A DNA stretch of 46,968 bases from an uncultured Acidimicrobiaceae bacterium (GCA_947259275.1 CAMYMH010000017.1:1-46968); one strand, 5' to 3'; positions 32,395 through 41,794 are shown, counted from the stretch's first letter. The notes: generated by a model not told the origin, from the sequence alone. Numbers and translations: made by a program.

Positions 32395-33231
32395 CTAGAA
32401 GTCGAGTGCGAGGTCGAGGTTGGGAGCCGAGTGGGTCAGGTAGCCGACCGAGAGGAGGTCGACGCCGGTGGCGGCGATCGCGGCCGCGGTGTCAGGGGTG
32501 ATCCCGCCGGAGGCTTCGGTCACCGCCCGCCCCCCCACCAGCTCGACGGCCGTTCGCAACTGGTCGATCGTCATGTTGTCCAGGAGCACGGCATCGATCC
32601 CCGCCTCGAGGGCCTCCTCGAGTTGGCCGATGGAGTCCACCTCGAGCTCGACCTTCACCAGGTGCCCAACCGACCTTCGGACCCGGGCGATGGCCTCCTT
32701 GACGGAGCCCGCCACCGCCAGGTGGTTGTCCTTGATGAGTACCGCATCGTCGAGCCCAAAGCGATGATTGACGCCGCCTCCCATCCGGACGGCATATTTC
32801 TCGAGGGAGCGGAGGCCCGGAGTGGTCTTGCGGGTATCGGCCACTCGGGCATTATGCGGCTTCACCGACTCGACGATGCGTGCGGTGGCAGTGGCGATGC
32901 CTGAGAGGCGGCCGAGAATGTTGAGCGCGGTCCGCTCGGCGGTGAGGATGCCGGCAGCCGGGCCCGAAACGGTTGCCAGCGCCTCGCCGGGCACAACCCC
33001 ATCGCCGTCAGACACTGCCAGGTCTACGTCGATGCGCTCGTCGACCAGGTGAAAGGCCCGGGCCGCCACCGGGAGTCCAGCCACCGTTCCCGGCGCTCGG
33101 GTGACGATGCGGGCGACGCCGGCGAGGTCGGGGGGGACGATGGCCGCGGTGGTGAGGTCGCCGGCCCGGCCGAGGTCCTCTCGCAGGGCCCGGCGCAGTA
33201 GCGATTCGTAGATGAGCGGCTCGGGTTTCAT
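32395..33231 (-). CDS. nadC: Nicotinate-nucleotide pyrophosphorylase (carboxylating)
   Basis: Makes nicotinate mononucleotide from quinolinate and PRPP. 278 residues from the ATG at 33231 (MKPEPLIYESLLRRAL). The frame opens further upstream in the end of nadB, which is not used. Family motifs: ALREDLGRAGDLTT, SERTALN-like AERTALNILGRLSGIAT, ADTRKTTPGLRSLEKYAV, GGGVNHRFGLDDAVLIKDNH and VELEVDSIGQLEEAL. Gap to nadB is 16 bp. Confidence 0.95.
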   Translation of the reverse strand: MKPEPLIYESLLRRALREDLGRAGDLTTAAIVPPDLAGVARIVTRAPGTVAGLPVAARAFHLVDERIDVDLAVSDGDGVVPGEALATVSGPAAGILTAERTALNILGRLSGIATATARIVESVKPHNARVADTRKTTPGLRSLEKYAVRMGGGVNHRFGLDDAVLIKDNHLAVAGSVKEAIARVRRSVGHLVKVELEVDSIGQLEEALEAGIDAVLLDNMTIDQLRTAVELVGGRAVTEASGGITPDTAAAIAATGVDLLSVGYLTHSAPNLDLALDF

Positions 33232-33247
33232 CGCTCTCCTCGAAGGC

Positions 33248-34768
33248 CTATGCGACGGTGACCAGGGTGGGCTGAGAATACGCCCGGCGGGTGGCATCCT
33301 TCATTTCCGGGTGGTCGGAGCGGTAGTGGGCTCCCCGGCTCTCGGTGCGGTCACGGGCGGCCAGGGCGACCAGGCGGGCGGCGAGGGCCATATTGGCCGC
33401 CTCTCCGGACCCATCTCCCAGTTGGCGTCCCAGATCTTCCAGCCGGACGACGGCGGAGGCGAGGCCGACTGCATCGCGAATCAGGCCCACTTGCTGCCAC
33501 ATGACGGATCGCAACTCGGCGATCACCGACGGGGCGGAGACGAGCTCAACCGTTGGGACGGCGACCAGGGCGGGCGGTGGCAGCAGGCTGCAGCCGACCG
33601 AAGTGGCGGCGCGCGCGCCGAAGACAAGGCCTTCGAGCAACGAATTGGACGCCAATCGGTTGGCGCCGTGCGCACCGGTAGCAGAGACTTCACCGATCGC
33701 CCACAGACCGGATATCGAGGTCCGTCCGAACCCGTCGACGTCTACCCCACCCATGAAGTAGTGGGCGGCAGGGGAAACCGGCAGCGGCTGGGTCCGGGGA
33801 TCGAGGCCGGCACGCCGGGCTGCCGCCAACACCGTCGGGAAGCGCTCGGGAAACGCATCGCCCACTGCCTGGGTCGCGTCTAGATAGGCGGCACCCCCTG
33901 CTTCGAGCAGCTCCCAGTTGGCCCGGGCCACCACGTCGCGGGGCGCCAGTTCGGCATCCGGATGAATCGCTGCCATATACCGGTGCCCCTGCTGGTCGAC
34001 GAGAATCGCGCCCGCTCCCCGCAGCGCTTCGGTGATGAGCGGCATGGGGTCGAGCTCTGAGACGAGTGCAGTCGGGTGGAACTGAACGAACTCGAGGTCG
34101 ATGAGACGAGCCCCGGCGCGAGCTGCCATGGCCAGGCCGTCACCGGTGACTTCCAGTGAATTGGTGGTATGTGAATACAGCCGGCCGATGCCACCGGTTG
34201 CCAGCACCACGGCCGAAGTTGCGTAATGGATGGTCTCTCCCCCGGGGCCAATCGCCACCAGCCCTGCCACCCGTCCCCGATCGAGGAGCAGGTCGACGGC
34301 GTAGGTGGAATCGTGAACCGCCACGTTGTCACGTTGGGATACCGCGGCGCTCATGGCCCGCATGATCTCCGCCCCGGTGGCATCTCCGTTGGCGTGCAGA
34401 ATGCGATCGCGTCCGTGGCCGGCCTCCCGTCCGAATTGCAGTCGCCCGGCGGCATCCCGGTCGAATTGCGCCCCTTGCATGATGAGCTGCCGCACTCGAG
34501 CCGGACCCTCGTTGGTGAGGACGTCCACTGCGGCGTGATCGTTGATACCGGCTCCGACCGCCAGCGTGTCACGAGCGTGAAGCTCAGGTGAGTCACCATC
34601 GGCGAGAGCAACGGCGATTCCGCCTTGCGCGCTCGGGGTTGACCCGCCGGTCCCGAACTTCGCCTTGGACACCAGCACGACATCACCGGCAAGCGAGAGG
34701 GCAGCCGATAGGCCGGCGACTCCCCCGCCGATGATGACGGCGTCGGCGTGGACGACCCGGTCGGTCAT
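33248..34768 (-). CDS. nadB: L-aspartate oxidase
   Basis: FAD enzyme giving iminoaspartate for quinolinate synthesis. 506 residues. The N-terminal FAD motif is [29 protein letters not shown] and FVQFHPTAL belong to the succinate dehydrogenase/fumarate reductase flavoprotein family; [14 protein letters not shown] and [20 protein letters not shown] are NadB signatures. The start overlaps the nadA stop (ATGA at 34765-34768). Confidence 0.95.
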   Translation of the reverse strand: MTDRVVHADAVIIGGGVAGLSAALSLAGDVVLVSKAKFGTGGSTPSAQGGIAVALADGDSPELHARDTLAVGAGINDHAAVDVLTNEGPARVRQLIMQGAQFDRDAAGRLQFGREAGHGRDRILHANGDATGAEIMRAMSAAVSQRDNVAVHDSTYAVDLLLDRGRVAGLVAIGPGGETIHYATSAVVLATGGIGRLYSHTTNSLEVTGDGLAMAARAGARLIDLEFVQFHPTALVSELDPMPLITEALRGAGAILVDQQGHRYMAAIHPDAELAPRDVVARANWELLEAGGAAYLDATQAVGDAFPERFPTVLAAARRAGLDPRTQPLPVSPAAHYFMGGVDVDGFGRTSISGLWAIGEVSATGAHGANRLASNSLLEGLVFGARAATSVGCSLLPPPALVAVPTVELVSAPSVIAELRSVMWQQVGLIRDAVGLASAVVRLEDLGRQLGDGSGEAANMALAARLVALAARDRTESRGAHYRSDHPEMKDATRRAYSQPTLVTVA

Positions 34769-35775
34769 CGGCCCGTCCCACGCTTGACTGCCAGCATCCG
34801 CTCAACGGCCACCCGGGCCTTCTCGGCGACATCGGGAGCGATTTCGACGGCATGGGTCATGGTCTGGAGCGACGTGAGGATCTTCTCGAGAGTGATTCGC
34901 TTCATATGCGGACACAGGTTGCAGGGTCGCACGAAGTCGACGTCAGGGTTGTTGACGGCCAGGTTGTCGCTCATCGAGCACTCGGTGACCATGACGACCT
35001 TGGCGGGCTGGTTGCTCTCGACGTAGGCCTGCATGCCGCTGGTCGAACCGACGTAGTCGGCCTCGGCCAGCACGTCGGGAGGGCACTCGGGATGAGCGAT
35101 GATCCGGACTTCGGGGTCGGCCGCCCGGTAGGACCGCAGCTCTTCGCCGGTGAAGCGCTCGTGGACTTCGCAGTGGCCTTGCCAAAGAATGATCTCGACC
35201 TCGGTCTGGGTAGCCACCCACTTCCCGAGGTATTCGTCGGGGAGGAAGATCACGCGGTCGGCACCCAGCGACTCAACCACCTCGACCGCATTGCCCGACG
35301 TGCAGCAGATGTCGGATGCGGCTTTCACTTCGGCCGAGGTGTTGACGTAGGTAACCACCGGCGCCCCCGGATACGCCTGTCGCAGCAGGGCGATGTCGGC
35401 CGGAGTGATCGATTCGGCCAGCGAGCACCCGGCCTTCAGGTCGGGAATCAGCACCGTCTTGTCGGGTGCGACCAGTTTGGCCGTTTCTGCCATGAAGTGG
35501 ACTCCGGCCATGACGATGACATCGGCGTCGGTCTCGGCGGCCATGTCGGCAAGCGAAAGCGAGTCCCCCACCAGATCGGCTACACCGTGGTAGATCTCCG
35601 GAGTCATGTAGTTGTGGGCGAGCACAATCGCGTTCCGCTCCGCCTTGAGCTGGTTGATGGAGGCGATATATGGAGCAAACAACTCGAATTCAACCTCCGG
35701 GATCACGGACGCCAGCTTGAGCCGGGTGGACTCGGTACGAGTGCGAGTCTCGGGGGGGGTCAGTTCGATCGTCAT
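34765..35775 (-). CDS. nadA: Quinolinate synthase A
   Basis: A [4Fe-4S] enzyme that condenses iminoaspartate with dihydroxyacetone phosphate to quinolinate. 336 residues. Cluster-type Cys residues are in [21 protein letters not shown] and CNLCPHM. Substrate motifs include [30 protein letters not shown] and [13 protein letters not shown]. First gene of nadABC; a palindromic operator sits 34 bp upstream. Confidence 0.95.
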   Translation of the reverse strand: MTIELTPPETRTRTESTRLKLASVIPEVEFELFAPYIASINQLKAERNAIVLAHNYMTPEIYHGVADLVGDSLSLADMAAETDADVIVMAGVHFMAETAKLVAPDKTVLIPDLKAGCSLAESITPADIALLRQAYPGAPVVTYVNTSAEVKAASDICCTSGNAVEVVESLGADRVIFLPDEYLGKWVATQTEVEIILWQGHCEVHERFTGEELRSYRAADPEVRIIAHPECPPDVLAEADYVGSTSGMQAYVESNQPAKVVMVTECSMSDNLAVNNPDVDFVRPCNLCPHMKRITLEKILTSLQTMTHAVEIAPDVAEKARVAVERMLAVKRGTGR

Positions 35776-35809
35776 GAGCCGCCTGTCTTTCTGTCTATTA
35801 CTCGATGTG

Positions 35810-35824
35810 AGTATTAATAATACT
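35810..35824. promoter_or_regulatory. Palindromic operator before nadA, probably for NrtR
   Basis: AGTATTA and TAATACT arms around one central base, a perfect 15-bp palindrome in an AT-rich patch. It lies between the nrtR-like gene and nadA and includes a TATTAT that could be a -10 box. The neighbouring regulator makes NrtR control of nadABC the natural reading, but binding is inferred. Confidence 0.65.
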
Positions 35825-35897
35825 AACAGAGAGAATAACTGACGGGTGGCTCTGCGTATTCCCGGCCACTCCCCGAAGCCAATCCCGGTGCTCGGGA

Positions 35898-36791
35898 CTA
35901 TCTAGCGCTCGGCAGGCCCACACCGGGAGCCGGTCGCTCCCGGAGGACCTCACGCCGGAAACGGAACAACTCCGCAGGCCGGCCGCCGGTCTTTTGCTCG
36001 GCGACGCCGGTTCCCTCGACCAGCCCGCCCCGCTCCACCAACCTGCGGAAGTTCGGCTTGTGGAGCCGGACACCGGCGAGTGCCTCCACCACCCGCTGCA
36101 GCTGGTGGAGAGTGAACGTCTCAGATAGGAGCTCGAAAATGACCGGGCGGTAGGAGAGCTTGCCCCGGATGCGTGAGAGGCCGGTGGCGACCATGCGCCG
36201 ATGGTCCGAAACCATGGCCACGCCGACCTGTCCGGCCACCGTCTCGCCGGAGTCAACCCCCTTCTCGGCAACGAGGCCGACCTCGTACAGCAACTCGTAG
36301 CGATCCAGCACCCTGGCACCATCCCAGGGAGACCCGGACAGCCCGAAGGTGATGTCGACTCGCTCCCGGCGAAGCGCACTGTCGCCCACCCACCGCTCGA
36401 GCGCCGGCACCAGCTCCTGGTCGATGATCTCGGGTTTCCCCGATCGCCAATCTTCCCACGGAAACAGCTGATAGCAGTCCAGCCAGGCGGCTTCCCTGCC
36501 GGCAGGGGCAAGACCGGCGTCGACCAGTGCCAGATAGGCGATGGAAATAGTGCGGCCGGTAGGACTCCTGGCCTGGTCGCCGAAGGTGTAGAGCTGTTCG
36601 ACGTAGCCGAGATCGATGCCGGCTTGCTCCCGGACCAGACGGCGCAGCGCCAGCTCGAGGGTTGCATCCTGGTCGTCCACGAGATCGCCCGCCGGCAGCG
36701 CCGACGTGCCGGGAAGGGTCATCACCCGAGGCTGCTCGTCGGCAACCGAAAGGATGACGGCATTAGCCCGGAGGTGGTGGAGTGCTGTCAT
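35898..36791 (-). CDS. nrtR: NrtR-family Nudix-like regulator of NAD metabolism
   Basis: 297 residues: an N-terminal Nudix fold (about 1-140) and a C-terminal winged helix (about 205-290). In the Nudix part, the catalytic box is degenerate ([18 protein letters not shown]), as expected for a sensor of ADP-ribose rather than a hydrolase. The C-terminal part reads [39 protein letters not shown] and [10 protein letters not shown], the NrtR signature. It sits just upstream of nadABC and begins in an ATGA overlap with the UPF0316 gene. NrtR proteins repress NAD synthesis or salvage genes; ADP-ribose usually relieves repression. Confidence 0.9.
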   Translation of the reverse strand: MTALHHLRANAVILSVADEQPRVMTLPGTSALPAGDLVDDQDATLELALRRLVREQAGIDLGYVEQLYTFGDQARSPTGRTISIAYLALVDAGLAPAGREAAWLDCYQLFPWEDWRSGKPEIIDQELVPALERWVGDSALRRERVDITFGLSGSPWDGARVLDRYELLYEVGLVAEKGVDSGETVAGQVGVAMVSDHRRMVATGLSRIRGKLSYRPVIFELLSETFTLHQLQRVVEALAGVRLHKPNFRRLVERGGLVEGTGVAEQKTGGRPAELFRFRREVLRERPAPGVGLPSAR

Positions 36792-37312
36792 TTGCGGACC
36801 CAGGAGCCCCGCCGTGCGGTCAAGGCAGGGGTTTCGACTTCCTCGAACGTGACGAACGCCTGTGGGTTCACGGTTCGGACAATGTCGAGCGCCTCTTGCT
36901 TCCGCTTGCGAGGGACCACCGAGAAGGCCAACCGGACCGGGCCGTTCCGGCCCTCGGCATTGACGTCGGTCACCGCGAAACCGGCCTGGCGGAGGGCTAC
37001 CGACGCCTGTGGCGAGTCAAAGGCAGCCACCACTCGCAGTACCCCTTTGCCCATGGCAAGCCATCGCTCCACGGTCCCTCCCAATGCGGTTCCGGCTCCG
37101 AACCCGCCCGCGAAGGCGATCACTTTGATGGGCTGGTCGATGTTGGTGACCACCTGGCTAACCGCCAGCAACCAGATCGCCGACTCGAAGAACCCGAGGA
37201 GACCGGAGAGGGCCCGCCGACCTCGCATCAGGAAGATGATCCGCATCGTCCCGATCGACTGGTCGGCCAGCCGGGCAACGAATATTGCGAGGGAAATGAG
37301 GACGGTTTCCAC
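36788..37312 (-). CDS. UPF0316 membrane protein (DUF5698 + DUF2179)
   Basis: 174 residues with three membrane helices in the first 90 (about 4-24, 34-55, 63-83) and a soluble C-terminal DUF2179 domain (about 88-160, VLRVVAAFDSPQASVALRQ to NPQAFVTFEEVE). Function unknown in the family; the soluble domain has a ferredoxin-like plan that in other proteins binds small molecules. It is translationally coupled to nrtR, which suggests a link to NAD or a related signal (inference). Confidence 0.85.
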   Translation of the reverse strand: METVLISLAIFVARLADQSIGTMRIIFLMRGRRALSGLLGFFESAIWLLAVSQVVTNIDQPIKVIAFAGGFGAGTALGGTVERWLAMGKGVLRVVAAFDSPQASVALRQAGFAVTDVNAEGRNGPVRLAFSVVPRKRKQEALDIVRTVNPQAFVTFEEVETPALTARRGSWVRK

Positions 37313-37347
37313 CAGGGCGGGAGTTTACTGAGCGACTTGGTTCTCAT

Positions 37348-37381
37348 CCTCCCCCGGAGGGGGAGGTGGCCCGCAGGGTCG
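37348..37381. repeat. Composite palindromic repeat, copy C (inverted)
   Basis: Reverse complement of copy A at 1370-1403 with one mismatch in 34 bases. Larger hairpin: CCTCCCCC / GGGGGAGG (37348-37355, 37359-37366). The gene-free stretch 37313-37842 is almost entirely made of such modules. Confidence 0.8.
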
Positions 37382-37392
37382 CGCTCTTGCTT

Positions 37393-37450
37393 CCTTCCCC
37401 TCGAGGGGAAGGTGGACTCGGAGCGAAGCTCCGAGGACGGATGGGGGGAG
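37393..37450. repeat. Composite palindromic repeat, copy D (inverted)
   Basis: Hairpin CCTTCCCC/GGGGAAGG (37393-37400, 37405-37412) with TCGA loop, then TGGA, then hairpin CTCGGAG/CTCCGAG (37417-37423, 37429-37435), then GACGGATGGGGGGAG. Same plan as copy J, with a different first stem that is still fully paired. Confidence 0.8.
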
Positions 37451-37490
37451 GCCCTCGAGCCTTCAAAGAGTGAACTGGCAGGGTTCCTGG

Positions 37491-37545
37491 CCTCCCCCAC
37501 CCCGCCTCCGCCTTCGGCGGAGCCACCCCGCCCTCAGGGCGGGGA
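37491..37545. repeat. Composite palindromic repeat, copy E
   Basis: C-rich start, hairpin CTCCGCC/GGCGGAG (37506-37512, 37516-37522), linker CCA, hairpin CCCCGCCC/GGGCGGGG (37526-37533, 37537-37544). Close to the reverse complement of copy I at 41834. Confidence 0.8.
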
Positions 37546-37604
37546 GCACAACCGTCGGCCGACTAGCTAGCGGGCAGGGTTCGCACCTATCGCGACATGC
37601 AACA

Positions 37605-37650
37605 CCTCGAGGGGAAGGTGGCGCCGACCCGAAGAGTCGGTGACGGATGG
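37605..37650. repeat. Composite palindromic repeat, copy F (inverted, truncated)
   Basis: Reverse complement of 41931-41975 apart from the loop of the first hairpin (5 versus 4 bases). The outer half of the TCCCC/GGGGA hairpin is cut off, so one end is truncated. It is flanked at about 37680-37713 by two GTTGCTTCGCAAC-type palindromes that may be remnants of another copy. Confidence 0.8.
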
Positions 37651-37750
37651 GGAGAGGGGAACGATACGCGTTCCTAAGGAGTTGCTTCGCAACTCCACTT
37701 CTGCCAGAAAGCAGTTGCGAAGCAATCTGCAGGATTGCCGGCACCTGCCC

Positions 37751-37821
37751 AGCAACGCCGTAGGCGTTGGCCCCCGCCCCGACTCCGCCAAGGCGGAGCC
37801 TTCCCCGTCCTCAGGGCGGGG
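37751..37821. repeat. Composite palindromic repeat, copy H
   Basis: A CAACGCC/GGCGTTG hairpin, C-rich spacer, hairpin CTCCGCC/GGCGGAG (37783-37789, 37792-37798), then CCTT and hairpin CCCCGTCC/GGGCGGGG (37803-37810, 37814-37821). The second stem has a G-T pair where copy E has G-C, so the pairing is conserved through change. Confidence 0.8.
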
Positions 37822-37842
37822 AACAAGAGCGACCGACCTCGA

Positions 37843-38745
37843 CTAGGGGGTAGCCAGGCCCGCCCGGCGCTCGAAGATCTCCGCCTTGCGGGCGAGCTCG
37901 GTGGGGAAGGCAAGCAGTTTTTCCTGGATCTCCTGGGCCTTGACCGACAACCCGTCCAATCGCTCGATTCCCCAGTCGCGCAGCACCGGAACCACCACCC
38001 GATCGTGATGGATCCGCAGGTTGTACACGCCGGCCTTGGCCATCTCCACGGCTCGACGCAGGAAGTTGGGCATCGCCACCCCGGGCATTTGGAAGCGCTC
38101 GAGTTCGTCGAGGATGGCCTGCAGGGTGATCTCGGGTGCCTCGGCCAGCATCGCTTTGACCACCCCCCGATAGAACATGAAGTGGTGGTTCTCATCGGCA
38201 GAGATGCGGGACATGAGCTCGTAGGCGACCGGATCGTCGGTGAGTTTGCCGGCGTTGCGGTGGCTCACCCGGGTGGCCAGCTCCTGGGCGGTCGTGTACA
38301 CGAACACGTTGACCGGGCTGGTAGCGCCGGAGTGATACCCGGCGGTCATGGTGGCCAGCCGGTCGTTCTCCAGCTCGACCGGGTCGGCGTTGCGGGAAGT
38401 GAGCAGATAGCTGCGGAGGGCAATGGCATGCTGGCCCTCCTCCGCCGTCCACAGGTGGTTCCACTCTTTCAGAGCGGCGTGGTCGCCGACGTGGGATTCG
38501 ATCTCCGAGTGGTAGTAGGGGAGGTTGTCTTCGGTCAGAAGGTTGAGGACCAGCGAGGTGCGAGCTTCGGGCGAGATGGTGCACTGTGACTCATCCCAGG
38601 GATCTTGGCGGTAATTGCGGCCCCGCTCCCAGGGAACGATCTCGTGCGCATACCAGTGCTCGCGGCGAGACTTGTGCTCATCCATGAGCTTGCGGACATC
38701 ATCGTTGACGGCGTCGAGCAGTTCGTAATGTTCTTCGGTGGCCAC
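37843..38745 (-). CDS. Acyl-ACP desaturase (DesA type, ferritin-like di-iron)
   Basis: 300 residues from GTG 38745 (GGGAGGA upstream); the frame is open further but that part overlaps the ABC permease. Di-iron ligands of the stearoyl-ACP desaturase family are all in place: E72 in TEDNLPYYH, E103 and H106 in TAEEGQH, E155 in TTAQELATRVSHRNAG, E185 and H188 in ADENHH. It introduces a double bond into an acyl chain carried by ACP, as mycobacterial DesA1/DesA2 are thought to do. It is last in a unit with pgsA, plsY and an ABC exporter, so it may tune membrane lipids. Substrate chain length is unknown. Confidence 0.92.
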   Translation of the reverse strand: MATEEHYELLDAVNDDVRKLMDEHKSRREHWYAHEIVPWERGRNYRQDPWDESQCTISPEARTSLVLNLLTEDNLPYYHSEIESHVGDHAALKEWNHLWTAEEGQHAIALRSYLLTSRNADPVELENDRLATMTAGYHSGATSPVNVFVYTTAQELATRVSHRNAGKLTDDPVAYELMSRISADENHHFMFYRGVVKAMLAEAPEITLQAILDELERFQMPGVAMPNFLRRAVEMAKAGVYNLRIHHDRVVVPVLRDWGIERLDGLSVKAQEIQEKLLAFPTELARKAEIFERRAGLATP

Positions 38746-38794
38746 CGGTCCTCCCTGTTTCGCCTTAGACCTTGGTACTGCGGCTGCCGTTACG

Positions 38795-39670
38795 TTAACT
38801 ATCCGAGGTCTGAGCTTGGGTCTTCCTGCGACGGCGCCCCGCTCTCCGGTCGGCCTGCGGCTCCCATTTGAAGTACCGGGTCGCCAGAAAGGCGGCCGCC
38901 ACGCCCCACACGGCCATGACGGCAATGTGGAGCCCAATCGCGTACTCGCCGGTGCCGGTGAGTTCGGAGAACTCGACGCCGCTCCAACTCCAGCCGCTGC
39001 CGGTGAGGGCCGGATGGAAGGCATCACCGAACGCCGCCACAAAATGCTTGAGCGGAAAGATGTTGCCGAGCGTCTCGAGCCATACGGGTGGATCCTCTAC
39101 CGGGATGAAGACGTCGGATACGAAGGCGATCGGCAGCAGCGTGGCATTCGTGACTGCCGGAGCTGTATCTCCGTTTGGAATCAAGGATGCGACAAACAGG
39201 CCGAGGGCGGCAAACACAGCCGCTCCGACCAGAAAGGAGACGACGGCCGCGACGAAGGTGCGACCGACGATTTCCACCCCGTAGAAGGCAATACCGACGC
39301 TCATCATCAGGGTCACCGCCAGCGTGGCCATCCATATGGCGGACCCCACACGACCGGCGATATATATCCAGGGCGGCAACGGGGTCCCGCGCACCCGTTT
39401 CAAGATCCCCTCGTCTCGGGCGATGGAGGTGGCGGTGCACAGGTTGGTGTAGGTGGCGGAAGCAGCGCCGAATACGGCCAGGGCAGGAGCGTAGAACTGG
39501 GCAGTCGTCACCCCGAGGGCCTCGATCTCGTCGTTGCCGAACAAGGCGGCGAACAGCACGAGGAACATGAGCGGAAAGATAAGGGTGAAGAAAGCAGCAA
39601 CCGGGGTGCGCCAGAAGATCTTGTTCTGGTACTTGATCTGTTGGTAGACGAGCCGGAGGTCCCTACCCAT
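38795..39670 (-). CDS. ABC-2 type transporter permease
   Basis: 291 residues with six hydrophobic segments (about 24-44, 56-76, 107-130, 136-162, 170-190 and 240-260) and a basic tail. It has the ABC-2 pattern FWRTPVAAFFTLIFPLMFLV and the conserved ERE.. -like SIARDEGILKRVRGTPL. It overlaps the ATPase gene by 8 bp and forms an exporter with it. Such pairs export drugs, lipids or polysaccharide; no substrate is evident. Its position between phospholipid genes and a desaturase hints at lipid or antibiotic export. Confidence 0.88.
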   Translation of the reverse strand: MGRDLRLVYQQIKYQNKIFWRTPVAAFFTLIFPLMFLVLFAALFGNDEIEALGVTTAQFYAPALAVFGAASATYTNLCTATSIARDEGILKRVRGTPLPPWIYIAGRVGSAIWMATLAVTLMMSVGIAFYGVEIVGRTFVAAVVSFLVGAAVFAALGLFVASLIPNGDTAPAVTNATLLPIAFVSDVFIPVEDPPVWLETLGNIFPLKHFVAAFGDAFHPALTGSGWSWSGVEFSELTGTGEYAIGLHIAVMAVWGVAAAFLATRYFKWEPQADRRAGRRRRKTQAQTSDS

Positions 39671-40571
39671 CTTCCGAATCCTTCGTGAGACGCAAGTAGA
39701 CGTCCTCCAGGCTGGGACGCTCGACCCGGAGGTGGTCTAGCTCGATCCCTCGATCGATCGCCCATGCCGTGAGCGTCCGGAGTAGCGCCGTCGGCGTGTG
39801 GGTGAGAATCGTGATGACCTCGGTCGTGGGATCCAACCCGGCCCGAGCCATCTCCGGTAGCTCCTCCGGATCGGTATTGCCCAGCGAGAACCGCACCGTC
39901 GCCTCACCCTCGTGTCGTCCACCGATCGAATGTGGTGTCCCCTCCTCCACGATTCGGCCGCGTGCAATCACCGCCACCCGATCCGCCAGATGCTGGGCTT
40001 CGTCCATGTAATGCGTGGTGAGGAGAATCGTCTTACCCAAGGACCGCAGGTTGTCGATGAGCCCCCACGCCTGCCGGCGGGCGGAGGGGTCGAATCCGGT
40101 CGTGGGCTCGTCGAGAAAGATCAGATCGGGATCCCCGATGATGCCGAGCGCCAGCTCGAGCCGCCGCTGCTGGCCACCCGAGAGCGTCTTGATGCGGACC
40201 GTCCGCTTCTCCTCCAGCCCAACGATGCCGATGACTTCGTCGACGTCACGGCTGCGGGGATAGATGGCGGCGTAGGTATGAATCGCTTCTTCTACCTTCA
40301 ATTCGCGTTCGAGTGCGGTTTGCTGCAGGACGATGCCGATCCGCTCCCGGTACGGCCGTCCGCCGGTGGCCGGGTCAAACCCGAGGACGTCAACCTGGCC
40401 GCGGGTGCGAATCCGGTGACCCTCCATGATCTCGACGCTGGTCGTTTTCCCAGCGCCGTTTGGTCCAAGCAGGGCAAACACCTCGCCCTCCTCAACAGTG
40501 AGGTCGATACCGTCGACTGCTCGTAGCTCGCCGTAATGCTTGGCGAGCCCTCGGACCGTTATCGCTGCCAT
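39663..40571 (-). CDS. ABC transporter ATP-binding protein
   Basis: 302 residues from ATG 40571; a TTG three codons upstream is possible. Walker A GPNGAGKTT (about 36-44), Q-loop region VLQQTALERELKVEEA, signature LSGGQQRR, Walker B LIFLDEPTTGFDPS, and switch His in LLTTHYMDEAQ. The C-terminal RPSLEDVYLRLT is the mark of the daunorubicin/DrrA-type exporters. Pairs with the permease at 38795. Confidence 0.92.
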   Translation of the reverse strand: MAAITVRGLAKHYGELRAVDGIDLTVEEGEVFALLGPNGAGKTTSVEIMEGHRIRTRGQVDVLGFDPATGGRPYRERIGIVLQQTALERELKVEEAIHTYAAIYPRSRDVDEVIGIVGLEEKRTVRIKTLSGGQQRRLELALGIIGDPDLIFLDEPTTGFDPSARRQAWGLIDNLRSLGKTILLTTHYMDEAQHLADRVAVIARGRIVEEGTPHSIGGRHEGEATVRFSLGNTDPEELPEMARAGLDPTTEVITILTHTPTALLRTLTAWAIDRGIELDHLRVERPSLEDVYLRLTKDSEDG

Positions 40572-40609
40572 CGGCCGCAAGCCTAGAGGTCTCGGCTAGA
40601 CGGGCATTA

Positions 40610-41185
40610 TTAGAGGGTCTGCTCTCCTGCTCCGAGCATGCGGCGAATGTTGTCCTGGTGACGGATCACCACCAGCAGCGAGATGGCCGCCATGATGGCG
40701 GCCGACCAGGCTTCCTCGGCCCACAGCCAAACCCCGGGTATGGCAAGCGTGACGATGGTGAGGGACCCAAAGGAAGAGACGCGGGTTGCGCCGATGATGG
40801 CCGTCCAGATGAGCGCCAGGCCGAGCCCGAGCCACGGGATCACCCACAGCAGGACCCCGACGGTGGTGGCGACGCCCTTGCCGCCGCGGAAATGATGCCA
40901 AACCGGAAAGCAGTGGCCGGCGACCGCCATGCCACCCGCCGCCAGGCCGACGAGCTCGCTTCCCCCCACCAACTCGCCGAAGGCGGCCGCCCCCACACCC
41001 TTCAGGAGGTCGCCGACCAGGACCATTGCACCTGCGCTCCGGCCGATGACCCGGCTCACATTGGACGCCCCGGGATTTCCACTCCCCTCGGCATAGATAT
41101 CGACACCCTTCAGGCGGGCCGCGAGGACTGCGAAGTCGACGCTCCCAACCAGGTAGCCGACCACCAAGGACAGGGCTTCAGTCAC
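40610..41185 (-). CDS. plsY: Acyl-phosphate:glycerol-3-phosphate acyltransferase
   Basis: Integral membrane enzyme placing the first acyl chain on glycerol 3-phosphate. 191 residues. The family loops are YLVGSVDFAVLAARL, GSGNPGASNVSRVIG and GHCFPVWHHFRGGKGVAT. GTG start at 41185; overlaps pgsA by 8 bp. With pgsA and the distant plsC-type gene and glpK it makes most of the phosphatidate/phosphatidylglycerol route. Confidence 0.95.
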   Translation of the reverse strand: MTEALSLVVGYLVGSVDFAVLAARLKGVDIYAEGSGNPGASNVSRVIGRSAGAMVLVGDLLKGVGAAAFGELVGGSELVGLAAGGMAVAGHCFPVWHHFRGGKGVATTVGVLLWVIPWLGLGLALIWTAIIGATRVSSFGSLTIVTLAIPGVWLWAEEAWSAAIMAAISLLVVIRHQDNIRRMLGAGEQTL

Positions 41186-41723
41186 TGGTGAAGAGAACGG
41201 ATCGGAAGCGGACGACGTAGTCGACGGCCGAAATCACGGTGATGACGACCGCGCCGATCATGGCCCACTCATCGAGGTGGAGCGGGCCCCATTTGTCCTC
41301 GAGGCGCACAATCGCAAGCCCGATCGCCACGAACTGAACCGTCGCTTTCCATTTGCCCCAATTGGAGGCCGGGACCATCTTGCCGGCGTTGGCGGCCACT
41401 CCCCGCAGCGCCATGACCGTGATCTCGCGGGCGATGATGATGAAGGCCAGCCAGATGTTGACCCGGTCGGAAACCAGCAGCGCCGCCAGGGTCCCGGTCA
41501 CGAGCAGCTTGTCGGCAGTGAGATCGAGGAAGGCCCCGACGATGGATGTCTGGTTCCAGCGCCGGGCCAGCCATCCATCTACGTAATCGCTGAAGGCCGC
41601 CACGGTGAAGACGGCGGCTGCGATCCCGAAGTTATGGGCGAGGTCGTCTTCCAGCAGGATGAGCCCCATCACCAGCGGAATCGCAGCGATGCGCCCAAGC
41701 GTGAGAACAATGGGAAGGTTCAC
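41178..41723 (-). CDS. pgsA: CDP-alcohol phosphatidyltransferase (PgsA family)
   Basis: 181 residues, four or more helices. The CDP-alcohol motif DG-x2-AR-x8-G-x3-D-x3-D is complete: DG 49-50, AR 53-54, G63, D67, D71. Most likely makes phosphatidylglycerol phosphate, the precursor of phosphatidylglycerol and cardiolipin; a phosphatidylinositol phosphate synthase is possible in an actinobacterium. First gene of the lipid block; GTG start at 41723. Confidence 0.92.
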   Translation of the reverse strand: MNLPIVLTLGRIAAIPLVMGLILLEDDLAHNFGIAAAVFTVAAFSDYVDGWLARRWNQTSIVGAFLDLTADKLLVTGTLAALLVSDRVNIWLAFIIIAREITVMALRGVAANAGKMVPASNWGKWKATVQFVAIGLAIVRLEDKWGPLHLDEWAMIGAVVITVISAVDYVVRFRSVLFTSD

Positions 41724-41766
41724 ACGAAGAGGTTAGAGGGAAGGCGGCAACGCGGCCTCCAAGCAG

Positions 41767-41794
41767 ACCACCCGCCGCCGACTGCCCACCGCCG
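41767..41794. repeat. Heptamer tandem array, locus 7 (degenerate)
   Basis: ACCACCC, GCCGCCG, ACTGCCC and ACCGCCG. The period of 7 holds but the units differ at several positions, so it is the least certain array. Confidence 0.45.
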
